The position numbers and the translations under genes are program-made. This document shows positions 8,180 to 16,611 of a DNA stretch of 64,000 nt, one piece after another (positions within the stretch are counted from its first letter, which is position 1; each line of letters starts with the position of its first letter). The notes under the pieces are model-generated. The model was not told the origin of the DNA and searched no databases. It was given only the letters and a program-made list of their open reading frames with translations. The stretch comes from Solirubrobacterales bacterium (GTDB taxonomy: Bacteria > Actinomycetota > Thermoleophilia > Solirubrobacterales > Solirubrobacteraceae). The stretch spans positions 1 through 64,000 of the forward strand of contig JAFASQ010000352.1 in assembly GCA_019244395.1 (NCBI GenBank), written 5' to 3'.

Positions 8180-9786
8180 GCGAGGATTCATTCCGCGAGC
8201 AACTCGAGCAGCCGCTGACGCGACGGCAGGTACTGCACGGGGCGCTCGTCGGCGGCGCGACGATCAGCGCCGGCGGGCTGCTCTCCGCCTGCGGCGGCTC
8301 GATCTCCCCCGCGGTCCTTGTGCCGCCCCCGATCGAGCCGATCAAGGCCGGCGGCAGCGTGCGCATCGGGGCCACCGGCGGCGGCTCTAAGGACGTGATC
8401 GACGCCCATCTGCCGGCGGTCGACCCGGACATCATGCGCAACTGGAACCTGTACGAGTCGCTGGCCACGCGACCCGCCAACTTCGGCCCGCTCCAGATGC
8501 TGCTGGCGGAGTCGATCGAGCCCGAGAAGGGATCCGCGAAGACCTGGACCGTGAAGCTGAAGCCGGGACTCGAGTTCCACAACGGCAAGTCGGTCACCGC
8601 CGACGACGTGATCTTCTCGATCAATCGGATCATCGACCCCAAGAACCCCAAGGTGGGGGCGACTTCAATCGGCTACATCGATACGGCGAAGATGAAGAAG
8701 CTCGACAACCTCACGATCCGGATCCCGCTCAAGTTCCCCAATGCCACCTTCCCCGACGACATCGGCCAGTACTTCAACGCGATCGTGCCGGTCGGCTACG
8801 ACCCGAATAAGCCTGTCGGCACCGGCGCGTTCATGTACGAGAGCTTCACTCCGGGCCAGCAGAGCGTGTTCAAGCGCTTCCCCAACTACTGGGAGCACCC
8901 CAAGCCCTACGTGGACCAGCTGACGATCATCGACTTCACCGACGACACGGCGCGGGTCAACGCGCTCTTGGGGGGCGAGGTCGACGCGATCGACAACCTG
9001 CCCACCGGGGTGATCGCCGAGCTGCAGGGCAACAAGGCGCTTCGGGTGCTGGTCTCGGAGACGGGCGAGTGGCAGCCGTTCACGATGCGCGTCGACAAGT
9101 CCCCGTTCAACGACGTGCGCGTACGTCAGGCGTTCAGGCTCATGGTGAACCGCCCGCAGATGATCGAGCAGGTCCTGCTCCGCCAGGGACGACTCGCCAA
9201 CGACATGTACTCGCCGTACGACCCGGCGTACGCTGCCTCGCTGCCCCAACGCCACCAGGATCTGGAGCAGGCCAAGTCGCTGCTCAAGGCGGCCGGGCAC
9301 GAGGGCCTGGCCGTGGAGTTGGTCACCGGGCCGATCTTCCAGGGGGTCCAGGCCGCCGCCCAGGTGTTCGCCCAGCAGGCGAGCGCCGCCGGCGTCAAGG
9401 TGGCGATCAGGCAGGTCGACACGACCACCTTCTACGGGCCGAACTACCTCGGGTGGACGTTCGCGCAGGACTTCTGGGCCACGCGCCAGTACCTGCCGCA
9501 GGTCGCGCAGGGGAGCCTCCCCAGCTCCCCGTTCAACGAGACCCACTGGGCCGACCCGACGTTCATCAAGCTGATCCAGCAGGCCCGAGCCCAGCTGGAC
9601 GAGTCCAAGCGCAACGAGATCCTGCTCCACGCCCAGACGATCGAGTACGAGCGGGGGGGCTACATCATCCCCTATTTCTCTGACCAGGTCGATGCCTACA
9701 GCACCAAGCTCACAGGCTTCGAGCCGGCCAAGTCGGGGTTCCCGCTGGGCAACTACTGGTTCAAGAACGTGGGGTACAAGGCCTAG
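8176..9786 (+). CDS. ABC transporter substrate-binding lipoprotein (family 5)
   Basis: A 536-aa extracytoplasmic binding protein of the oligopeptide/nickel (SBP_bac_5) class. The N-terminus has a twin-arginine motif (TRRQVL), a short hydrophobic stretch and a lipobox LSAC, so it is probably exported by Tat and lipid-anchored. KTWTVKLKPGLEFHNGKSVTADDV is the family hallmark. The genes for carnitine breakdown in the same operon suggest a carnitine-like quaternary amine substrate rather than a peptide, which is inference; known carnitine ABC importers use a different binding-protein class. Confidence 0.92.
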   Translation: MSEDSFREQLEQPLTRRQVLHGALVGGATISAGGLLSACGGSISPAVLVPPPIEPIKAGGSVRIGATGGGSKDVIDAHLPAVDPDIMRNWNLYESLATRPANFGPLQMLLAESIEPEKGSAKTWTVKLKPGLEFHNGKSVTADDVIFSINRIIDPKNPKVGATSIGYIDTAKMKKLDNLTIRIPLKFPNATFPDDIGQYFNAIVPVGYDPNKPVGTGAFMYESFTPGQQSVFKRFPNYWEHPKPYVDQLTIIDFTDDTARVNALLGGEVDAIDNLPTGVIAELQGNKALRVLVSETGEWQPFTMRVDKSPFNDVRVRQAFRLMVNRPQMIEQVLLRQGRLANDMYSPYDPAYAASLPQRHQDLEQAKSLLKAAGHEGLAVELVTGPIFQGVQAAAQVFAQQASAAGVKVAIRQVDTTTFYGPNYLGWTFAQDFWATRQYLPQVAQGSLPSSPFNETHWADPTFIKLIQQARAQLDESKRNEILLHAQTIEYERGGYIIPYFSDQVDAYSTKLTGFEPAKSGFPLGNYWFKNVGYKA

Positions 9787-9799
9787 TGAGGAGGGTGCG

Positions 9800-10753
9800 A
9801 TGAGCAAGTTCCTGATCAGGCGGATCATCTTCGGGATACTCACGCTGTTCCTCGTCTCGATCGTCGTGTTCGCGGCCACCCAGGCGCTGCCCGGGAACGC
9901 CGCGCGGGCGATCTTGGGGCGCAGTGCCACACCGGAGCGGGTGGCGGCTCTGACCGCCCAGCTGCATCTCAACCAATCGGTCGCCTCGCAGTACGGGCAC
10001 TGGCTCGGGGGAGTGCTGTCCGGCAACCTCGGGATCTCGGCCGCCACCCAGCAGTCGGTCGCCCACCTGATCGCCGGCCGGCTCGCGAACTCCGCCTTCC
10101 TGGTCCTGGTGGCGGCGATCGTCGCGCTGCCGCTGTCGATCGGGCTCGGGGTATGGATGGCGGTCAAGCGTGACCGCCCCGCCGACCACGTGCTGTCAAT
10201 GACCACGCTCGTGCTCGCGGCGCTGCCCGAGTTCGTGATCGGGATCGTGTTGGTCGTGCTGCTGGCCACGAACGTGGCCCACGTGTTCCCCGCGGTCTCG
10301 CTCGTGCCACCCGGTGAGCATGCGTGGGATGAGCCCAGCGTCGTGGTGCTCCCGGCCGCCACGTTGGTGATCGCCGTCACGCCCTACATCTCCCGGATCA
10401 TGCGCGCCTCGATGGTCGAGGTGCTCGAGTCCGACTACGTGACGATGGCGCGACTCAAGGGGCTGTCAAACCGCGTCGTGATCTGGCGCCACGCCGTGCC
10501 CAACGCGATCGTTCCGGCCATCCAGGTCTCCGCGCTCCAGCTCGCCTATATGGCCGGGGGGGTGGTCGTGATCGAGTTCGTCTTCTCCTACCCCGGGATG
10601 GGCGCCCAGCTGGTCGACTCCGTCGCCAACCGCGACGTGCCGGTCGTGCAGGCGCTGACGATCATCATCGCCGCGGTGTACGTGATCCTCAACCTCCTCG
10701 CCGACTTGGCGACGATCCTGGTCACCCCGCGACTGAGGACGGCGGGACGATGA
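9800..10753 (+). CDS. ABC transporter permease, DppB/OppB type
   Basis: A 317-aa inner-membrane permease with six predicted membrane spans. The N-terminal segment RRIIFGILTLFLVSIVVFAATQALPGN is typical of DppB proteins, and the EAA loop is visible around DYVTMARLKGLSNRVVIWRHAVPNA. The start at ATG 9800 has an upstream GAGGAGGG SD; the track ORF starts too early, inside the previous gene. It overlaps the next permease by ATGA. Confidence 0.93.
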   Translation: MSKFLIRRIIFGILTLFLVSIVVFAATQALPGNAARAILGRSATPERVAALTAQLHLNQSVASQYGHWLGGVLSGNLGISAATQQSVAHLIAGRLANSAFLVLVAAIVALPLSIGLGVWMAVKRDRPADHVLSMTTLVLAALPEFVIGIVLVVLLATNVAHVFPAVSLVPPGEHAWDEPSVVVLPAATLVIAVTPYISRIMRASMVEVLESDYVTMARLKGLSNRVVIWRHAVPNAIVPAIQVSALQLAYMAGGVVVIEFVFSYPGMGAQLVDSVANRDVPVVQALTIIIAAVYVILNLLADLATILVTPRLRTAGR

Positions 10754-11646
10754 GCGCCACGACGGCAACGGCCGAGCCGTTCGCCCCGGCGCCGGAGCCC
10801 GTCCGGCGCGGGCGAGCGGCGACGCTGGCGCGCGCAACGCTGGGGCAGTCGCGGGCGAAGGTCGGGCTGGTGATCTTCGTCTTGATCCTGGTCATCGTGA
10901 TCTTCGGGCCGCTGTTTGCGCCCCATTCGCCGACCGAGTTCGTCGCCGCCCCCAACAGCGGTTCCTCGTCGCACGCGCTGTTCGGTGCCGACAGTCTCGG
11001 GCGTGACGTCTGGAGCCGCTTCCTGTACGGCGGGCGGAGCATCCTGGGGCTGGCGCTCGCTGCGACGATCATCGGCGTCGGGCTGGGGCTGGTGATCGGA
11101 CTGAGCGCGGCATATCTCGGCGGCCTGGTCGACGAGGTGCTGATGCGGATCGCCGATGTGTTCATGGCCTTCCCGCAGATCGTGCTCGCGCTGCTGCTCG
11201 TATCTGCATTCGGCCCCAAGCTGTGGCTGATCGTGCTGACGGTCGGCATCTCCCACGCCCCGCGGGTCGCGCGGGTGATTCGCGGCGCCGCCCAGCAGCT
11301 GGTCGAGCGAGACTTCGTCAAGGCCGCCGAGGCGGTCGGCGAGCCGCGCCGGCGCGTGATCTTCGGTGAGCTCTTGCCCAACGTCACCAGCCCGCTGATG
11401 GTGGAGACGGGGCTGCGGCTGACCTACTCGATCGGGCTCATCGCGGCCATCAGCTTCCTTGGACTGGGGATCCAGCCGCCCCACGCCGACTGGGGGTTGA
11501 TGATCAACGAGAACCGGCTGTCGCTGATCGTGCAGCCATGGGGCGTGATGCTGCCGGTGATAGCGATCGCGCTGCTGACCATCAGCACCGGGCTGATGAC
11601 CGACAGCTACGCCCGAGTGGTGATCGGCATCGACCGAGGAGAGTGA
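10750..11646 (+). CDS. ABC transporter permease, DppC/OppC type
   Basis: A 298-aa partner permease. It has the OppC-like N-terminal membrane segment (VGLVIFVLILVIVIFGPLFAP) followed by LFGADSLGRDVWSRFLYGGR, the standard DppC signature, and the EAA loop near FVKAAEAVGEPRRRVIFGELLPN. It overlaps the preceding permease and ends 1 nt before the ATPase gene. Confidence 0.94.
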   Translation: MSATTATAEPFAPAPEPVRRGRAATLARATLGQSRAKVGLVIFVLILVIVIFGPLFAPHSPTEFVAAPNSGSSSHALFGADSLGRDVWSRFLYGGRSILGLALAATIIGVGLGLVIGLSAAYLGGLVDEVLMRIADVFMAFPQIVLALLLVSAFGPKLWLIVLTVGISHAPRVARVIRGAAQQLVERDFVKAAEAVGEPRRRVIFGELLPNVTSPLMVETGLRLTYSIGLIAAISFLGLGIQPPHADWGLMINENRLSLIVQPWGVMLPVIAIALLTISTGLMTDSYARVVIGIDRGE

Positions 11647-11647
11647 C

Positions 11648-13480
11648 ATGACCACGAGCACAGAGCCGGGGCCGCCGGCGAGTACCGGCGCCGTCCAGGT
11701 GCGCAACCTGCGCATCGAGTTGGTGCGCGACGGCACCGACGTCGTCGACGGGATCGTGATCGACGTGGTCGCCGGCGAGGTGCTGGGGCTGGTGGGCGAG
11801 TCGGGAAGCGGCAAGACCACGGTCGGGATGGCGCTGATGGGCTACACCCGCCCGGGCGGTCACGTCGTCGGCGGCGACGTGTTGATCGACGGGCACGATG
11901 TCCGCAAGATGGCCTTGGGCGAGCTGCGCCGGCTCCGCGGCGGCACCGTCGCGTACATCCCCCAGGACCCGGGCACGGCGCTCAACCCGGCGCTCCGGAT
12001 CGGACGCCAGCTGTCGGAGATGCTCGAGGCCCACATGGGCTCCACCGGCGAGCAGGAGCGCGACGCGAGGGTCCGTGAAGCGCTCGAGGAGGTGGCGCTC
12101 CCGGCCACGGACGACTTCCTGAAGCGCTACTCACACCAGCTCTCGGGGGGCCAGCAGCAGCGCGTGGCCATTGCGATGGCCTTCGCATGCCGGCCGCACG
12201 TGATCGTCTGCGACGAGCCGACCACGGGCCTCGACGTGACCACCCAGGCCCGGGTGCTGCAGACGATTCGCGAGCTGTGCCAGGACCACCAGGTCGCCGC
12301 GTTGTACGTGAGCCACGACCTGGCGGTCGTCGCCGAGCTCGCGGACAAGGTCGCGGTCATGTACGCAGGCCGGATCGTCGAGCGCGGGCCCCGCGAGGTG
12401 ATGTTCTCCCAGCCGCGCCACCCCTACACGCGCAGGCTGCTGCGGGCGGTGCCCGACCTGGAGGGAAAGCGCCCGATCGAGGGCATCCCAGGGCATGCGC
12501 CGCTGCCGGGACACCGGCCCCAGGGGTGCTTCTTCGAGCCGCGCTGTCTGCACGCCGTCGCGCGCTGCCGGGAGACGTTCCCCGAGGCGGTGCAGTACGA
12601 GCCCGGCCACTGGGTCTGCTGCTATCGCGCCGATGACACGCCAAAGGACGGCCCCGTGCTGGCGTCCGGGCGCGGCGAGGCGCCGGCGAGCTCCGGCGAA
12701 GTCGTGCTGAGCGCCGAGAAGCTGGACGCCCGCTACCTCCGCCGGCAGACGCTGTTCGACATCAACCTCGCGGTCGCCCGCAACGAGTGCCTGGCGCTGG
12801 TCGGAGAGTCGGGCAGCGGCAAGACGACGCTCGCCCGCTGCATCTCGGGCCTGCACCACACCTACACCGGCACGGTCAAGCTCGGCGAGGCCGCGCTGGC
12901 CCAGCGCGCGCGCCAGCGGAGCGCGGAGGCGCGCCAGCGGATTCAGTACATCTTCCAGAACCCGTACGCGTCGCTGAACCCGCGGCGCACCATCGGCCAG
13001 ACAATTGCGCGCCAGCTCGCGCTGTTCGATCCCGGCTCGGGGCGCGACCGCGGCGCGCGCGTGGAGCAGTGCCTCGAGCGGGTGGCGCTGTCGGCCAGGG
13101 CCGCCGATCGCTACCCGGACCAGCTCTCGGGCGGCGAGCGCCAGCGCGTCGCGATCGCGCGGGCGCTCGCGGCCGAGCCGTGGGTGCTTGTCTGCGACGA
13201 GATCACCTCCGCGCTCGACGTGTCGGTGCAGGCCGCGATCGTCGAGTTGCTGGCTGAGCTGCGCAAGCAGACCGGGCTCAGCATCCTGTTCATCACCCAC
13301 AACCTCGCCCTGATCCGTACGATCGCTGACCGCGTGTCCGTGATGACCGGGGGTCGGATCGTCGAGACCGGCCGGATCAACGAGGTGTTCGAGGCACCCA
13401 AGGCCGACTACACGAGGCAGCTCCTCGCCAACACCCCCACGATCGAGGCGGCTCTGGGCCACAATGGCCACGGGGCCTGA
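11648..13480 (+). CDS. fused double ABC ATPase (DppD-DppF type)
   Basis: A 610-aa protein with two complete nucleotide-binding domains in tandem, replacing the usual separate DppD and DppF. NBD1 has Walker A GESGSGKTT, signature LSGGQQQR and Walker B VIVCDEPTTGLD, followed by a Cys-containing oligopeptide-transporter C-terminal segment (HPYTRRLLRAVPD...CFFEPRC). NBD2 has GESGSGKTT, LSGGERQR and VLVCDEITSALD, where Ile replaces the usual Pro after the catalytic Glu. It energises the two upstream permeases. The 3' end overlaps the hydrolase start by 17 nt. Confidence 0.94.
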   Translation: MTTSTEPGPPASTGAVQVRNLRIELVRDGTDVVDGIVIDVVAGEVLGLVGESGSGKTTVGMALMGYTRPGGHVVGGDVLIDGHDVRKMALGELRRLRGGTVAYIPQDPGTALNPALRIGRQLSEMLEAHMGSTGEQERDARVREALEEVALPATDDFLKRYSHQLSGGQQQRVAIAMAFACRPHVIVCDEPTTGLDVTTQARVLQTIRELCQDHQVAALYVSHDLAVVAELADKVAVMYAGRIVERGPREVMFSQPRHPYTRRLLRAVPDLEGKRPIEGIPGHAPLPGHRPQGCFFEPRCLHAVARCRETFPEAVQYEPGHWVCCYRADDTPKDGPVLASGRGEAPASSGEVVLSAEKLDARYLRRQTLFDINLAVARNECLALVGESGSGKTTLARCISGLHHTYTGTVKLGEAALAQRARQRSAEARQRIQYIFQNPYASLNPRRTIGQTIARQLALFDPGSGRDRGARVEQCLERVALSARAADRYPDQLSGGERQRVAIARALAAEPWVLVCDEITSALDVSVQAAIVELLAELRKQTGLSILFITHNLALIRTIADRVSVMTGGRIVETGRINEVFEAPKADYTRQLLANTPTIEAALGHNGHGA

Positions 13481-14240
13481 GCACGCGATCGAGCCTCGCC
13501 TGCTCGGCCGGGCGCGCTTCGTCGACACCGGCGAGGAGGGCTGGCGGCCGACGGTGTTCTTCGGCGGCCTCGGGACAGACGTGAACGCCTTCTCCGTCAC
13601 CGAGTTCGCGCGCGATTTGCGCGAGCGGCTCGAGCTGCGCGTGATCAGCGTCGAGCGCAACGGGTTCGGGATGACCCCGTTCGATCCGTCGCTGGGTTAC
13701 GGCGACGCGGTGGACGACTTGGTATCGGTGCTCGAGGCGTTGCGGGTGCGGCGGTTTGCCGTGGTGGCGATCTCCGGCGGTGCGCCGTACGCGGCGGCGC
13801 TCGCGGCGAGACTTCCGCACCGCGTCCTCTCGCTGCATCTGGCGGCGGCGGCCGCGGGACCGCTCGTGGCTTCGTGCGGCACCGCCTCGGTGCTCTACGC
13901 CCAGCCGGCGCAGCTCGCGGCCGACCCGGCCCTGGCCCACGAGTGGCGGCTGCTCTGCTCCGAGCCGCTCCCGGATCTGAGCGGGCTCTACGCGCCGGCG
14001 TACCTGTACTGGGGCTTCGACGACGACGTGGTGCCGGTCGAGCACGTGCGCGAGTGGCGCCGGATCCTGCCGCGGGTGGCGGCGCTGCGGGGGTACCCCG
14101 GCGAGGGGCACGACGTGCAGTACCGCCACTGGGAGCAGATCCTGCGCGACGTGGCCGGGCTCGGCACGCAGCACCCGCACCCGCGCGCGCACGGCCCAGA
14201 ACTGAACCGCGACGCGGCGCCGGTCCCGGGTGAGGCATGA
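13464..14240 (+). CDS. alpha/beta hydrolase
   Basis: A 258-aa cytoplasmic hydrolase. The nucleophile elbow is AISGGAPYA (Ser in I-S-G-G), with a later Asp in YWGFDDDVVPVEH and the catalytic His in GEGHDVQYR. It is embedded between the transporter ATPase and cdhC with overlapping or abutting ends. In Pseudomonas, short-chain acylcarnitine hydrolases sit beside cdh genes, so release of carnitine from acylcarnitines is a reasonable guess. The substrate is not readable from the sequence. Confidence 0.8.
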   Translation: MATGPEHAIEPRLLGRARFVDTGEEGWRPTVFFGGLGTDVNAFSVTEFARDLRERLELRVISVERNGFGMTPFDPSLGYGDAVDDLVSVLEALRVRRFAVVAISGGAPYAAALAARLPHRVLSLHLAAAAAGPLVASCGTASVLYAQPAQLAADPALAHEWRLLCSEPLPDLSGLYAPAYLYWGFDDDVVPVEHVREWRRILPRVAALRGYPGEGHDVQYRHWEQILRDVAGLGTQHPHPRAHGPELNRDAAPVPGEA

Positions 14241-15140
14241 ATGCTCTCCGAGGCGTTCATTACCTGCGCGGTGACCGGCGCCGGCGACACCGCCGGGCGC
14301 AGCGAGCACGTCCCGGTCACTCCGGATCAGATCGCCGATTCGGCGCTTGAGGCGGCGCGAGCCGGGGCGGCGGTTGTTCATATCCACGTGCGCGACCCAG
14401 TGAGTGCCCGCGGGGCGCGGGACCCGGGGCTGTTCCGCCACGTGATCGAGCGCATTCGCGACGCTTCTGATGTCGATCCGGTTCTCAACCTGACCGCCGG
14501 CATGGGCGGCGACCTGGTGCTGGGCGGCGTCGACTCGCCTCTGCCCCCCGATGTGGAGGGAACCGACATGGCCGGCGCGACCGAGCGGCTGGCTCACGTC
14601 GAGGACCTCATGCCCGAGATCTGCACGCTCGACTGCGGCACGATGAACTTCGCCGCCGGCGGCGAGTACATCATGGCCAACACGCCGGGCATGCTCCGGG
14701 CCATGGCCCGCCGCGTGCAGGCGCTCGGCGTCCGCCCCGAGCTCGAGGTATTCGACACGGGTCACCTGGTCCTCGTGCACGAGCTGGTCGCGGAGGGGCT
14801 GATCGACGATCCGCCCCTGATCCAGTTGTGCATGGGGATCCCCTACGGCGCGCCGGCCGATCTGGCCACCCTGCTGGCCATGGTGGCCCGGCTGCCGGCC
14901 GGAGCCGTCTACTCCGCGTTCGCCATCGGCCGCTTGCAGCTGCCATACGCGGCCCTCGCGCCGCTCCTCGGAGCCAACGTCCGGGTTGGTCTCGAGGACA
15001 ATCTGTACCTGTCGCGCGGGCGACTCGCCACCAACGCCGAGCTGGTGCAGCGCGCGGTCGGCCTGCTCGACGGCATGGGGGTGCGCGTGCTCGGGCCCGC
15101 CGAGGTGCGCGAGAAGCTCTCGCTGCGCGCCCGTGTCTGA
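14241..15140 (+). CDS. cdhC: 3-dehydrocarnitine cleavage enzyme (BKACE/DUF849 family)
   Basis: A 299-aa zinc-dependent beta-keto acid cleavage enzyme. HIHVRDP supplies the two zinc histidines; the motif CTLDCGTMNF and the following GGEYIMANTPGML are close to what I know of dehydrocarnitine-cleaving members. The reaction is 3-dehydrocarnitine + acetyl-CoA to betainyl-CoA + acetoacetate. The following gene encodes carnitine dehydrogenase, and the two overlap (GTG 15133 inside this stop region), which strongly supports the substrate assignment. It begins at the ATG directly after the hydrolase stop codon. Confidence 0.87.
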   Translation: MLSEAFITCAVTGAGDTAGRSEHVPVTPDQIADSALEAARAGAAVVHIHVRDPVSARGARDPGLFRHVIERIRDASDVDPVLNLTAGMGGDLVLGGVDSPLPPDVEGTDMAGATERLAHVEDLMPEICTLDCGTMNFAAGGEYIMANTPGMLRAMARRVQALGVRPELEVFDTGHLVLVHELVAEGLIDDPPLIQLCMGIPYGAPADLATLLAMVARLPAGAVYSAFAIGRLQLPYAALAPLLGANVRVGLEDNLYLSRGRLATNAELVQRAVGLLDGMGVRVLGPAEVREKLSLRARV

Positions 15141-16611
15141 GCTCCCCCTCCGTGTCGGGCTGCTCGGCGGCGGCGTAATCGGGGGCGGCTGGGCCGCCCG
15201 ATTCCTTCTCAACGGGGTCGACGTCAAGCTCTACGACCCGGACCCCGAGGCGCCCAGACACGTCGACCGGCTACTCGACAACGCCCGCCGCGCCTACGCC
15301 AAGCTCACGGTGTTGCCGCTCCCACCGGAAGGCTCGCTCACGTTTGTCGCCTCGCCGGAGGAGGCGGCAGTCGATGTCGGGCTGGTGCAGGAGTCGGCTC
15401 CCGAGCGCCTCGAGCTCAAGCAGCGCCTCCTCGCCGCGGCGAGCGCCGCCGCCGGGCCCGATGTCGTGTTCTCCTCTTCGACCTCGGGCCTGCGGCCGTC
15501 TTTGTTGCAGGCCCAGATGGCGCACCCGGAGCGGTTCACCGTCGGCCATCCCTTCAACCCGGTTTACCTTCTGCCGCTCGTCGAGCTGTGCGCCGGGGAG
15601 CGCACCTCCCCCGAGACCGTCAGCCGTGCGGCTGCCCTCTATCGCGCCGTCGGCATGCACCCGCTCGCTTTGCGCCACGAGATCGACGGCTTCATCGCCG
15701 ATCGCCTGCTCGAGGCCCTCTGGCGTGAGGCGCTGTGGCTGGTGCACGACGACGTGGCGACGGTGGCCGAGGTCGACGACGTGGTCCGCTACGGCGCCGG
15801 CCTGCGCTGGGCGATCATGGGGACCTTTCTCACCTACCGCCTGGCCGGCGGCGAGGCCGGCATGCGAGCGTTCATGGAGCACTTCGGTCCGGCCCTCGCG
15901 CTGCCGTGGACGAAGCTCGTCGACGTCCCTGAGCTGACGACCGAATTTCTTGACAAGGTCGCCCGGCAGTCTGACGCCCAGGCGGGTGGGCGAACCGTCG
16001 CCGAGCTCGAGCGTGAGCGTGACGACTCCCTCGTCGCGATCCTCCAGGCGCTGCGGACCCAAGGCACCGGCGCCGGCCTCACCGTGGCCGCCTGGGAGCG
16101 GGGTCTGCTGGATCTGGTCCCAGCGCCCTCGGCGGCTTCGCTCGACGGCGATGGGCCGCTTGCCCTCTACTCGCGCGAGATCCCCCCGGACTGGATCGAC
16201 TACAACGGCCACGTCACCGAGAGCCGCTACCTTGACCTGCTCGGCGAAGCCACCGACGCCCTGCTGCGCTACATCGGCGTCGACTCGGCCTACGTCGGCT
16301 CGGGTGGCAGCTACTACACGGTCGAGACCCACATCTCCCACCTCGGCCAGCTCTACGCCGGCGACCGCGTCCAGGCGGCGACCCAACTGCTCGGTTGGGA
16401 CGACAAGCGCCTGCATCTCTTCCACGTGATCACCCGAGTCGGGGAGGACACGCCGGTCGCCACCGGCGAGCACATGCTCGTTCACGTCGACGCGGCCGCT
16501 GGCCGCGCCTCGCCAGTCCGCGACGGCGTCCGCTGGCGGGTCGATGCCCTCGCCACCGCCCAAGCCGGCCTACCGCGGCCAAAGCGCGCCGGCCGGCGGA
16601 TCACCCTGTAG
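15133..16611 (+). CDS. cdhA: L-carnitine dehydrogenase fused to betainyl-CoA thioesterase
   Basis: A 492-aa bifunctional enzyme. Residues 1-330 form a 3-hydroxyacyl-CoA-dehydrogenase-like NAD enzyme: GLLGGGVIGGGWA is the Rossmann loop, and SSTSGLRPS plus HPERFTVGHPFNPVYLLPLVE are typical of carnitine dehydrogenases. Residues about 345-475 form a hotdog thioesterase (DWIDYNGHVTESRYLDLLGEA), which would hydrolyse betainyl-CoA to glycine betaine. The start is GTG 15133, overlapping the cdhC stop; the ORF-track start (14986) lies inside cdhC. Fusions of these two activities are known in some bacteria. It is the last gene of the operon. Confidence 0.88.
   Translation: MSELPLRVGLLGGGVIGGGWAARFLLNGVDVKLYDPDPEAPRHVDRLLDNARRAYAKLTVLPLPPEGSLTFVASPEEAAVDVGLVQESAPERLELKQRLLAAASAAAGPDVVFSSSTSGLRPSLLQAQMAHPERFTVGHPFNPVYLLPLVELCAGERTSPETVSRAAALYRAVGMHPLALRHEIDGFIADRLLEALWREALWLVHDDVATVAEVDDVVRYGAGLRWAIMGTFLTYRLAGGEAGMRAFMEHFGPALALPWTKLVDVPELTTEFLDKVARQSDAQAGGRTVAELERERDDSLVAILQALRTQGTGAGLTVAAWERGLLDLVPAPSAASLDGDGPLALYSREIPPDWIDYNGHVTESRYLDLLGEATDALLRYIGVDSAYVGSGGSYYTVETHISHLGQLYAGDRVQAATQLLGWDDKRLHLFHVITRVGEDTPVATGEHMLVHVDAAAGRASPVRDGVRWRVDALATAQAGLPRPKRAGRRITL

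Noticed and set aside
12131-15227. Large minus-strand ORFs over the carnitine operon (12131..13660, 13377..15227)
   Set aside because: Antisense shadows in a high-GC region; the plus-strand genes have clear motifs and tight spacing.
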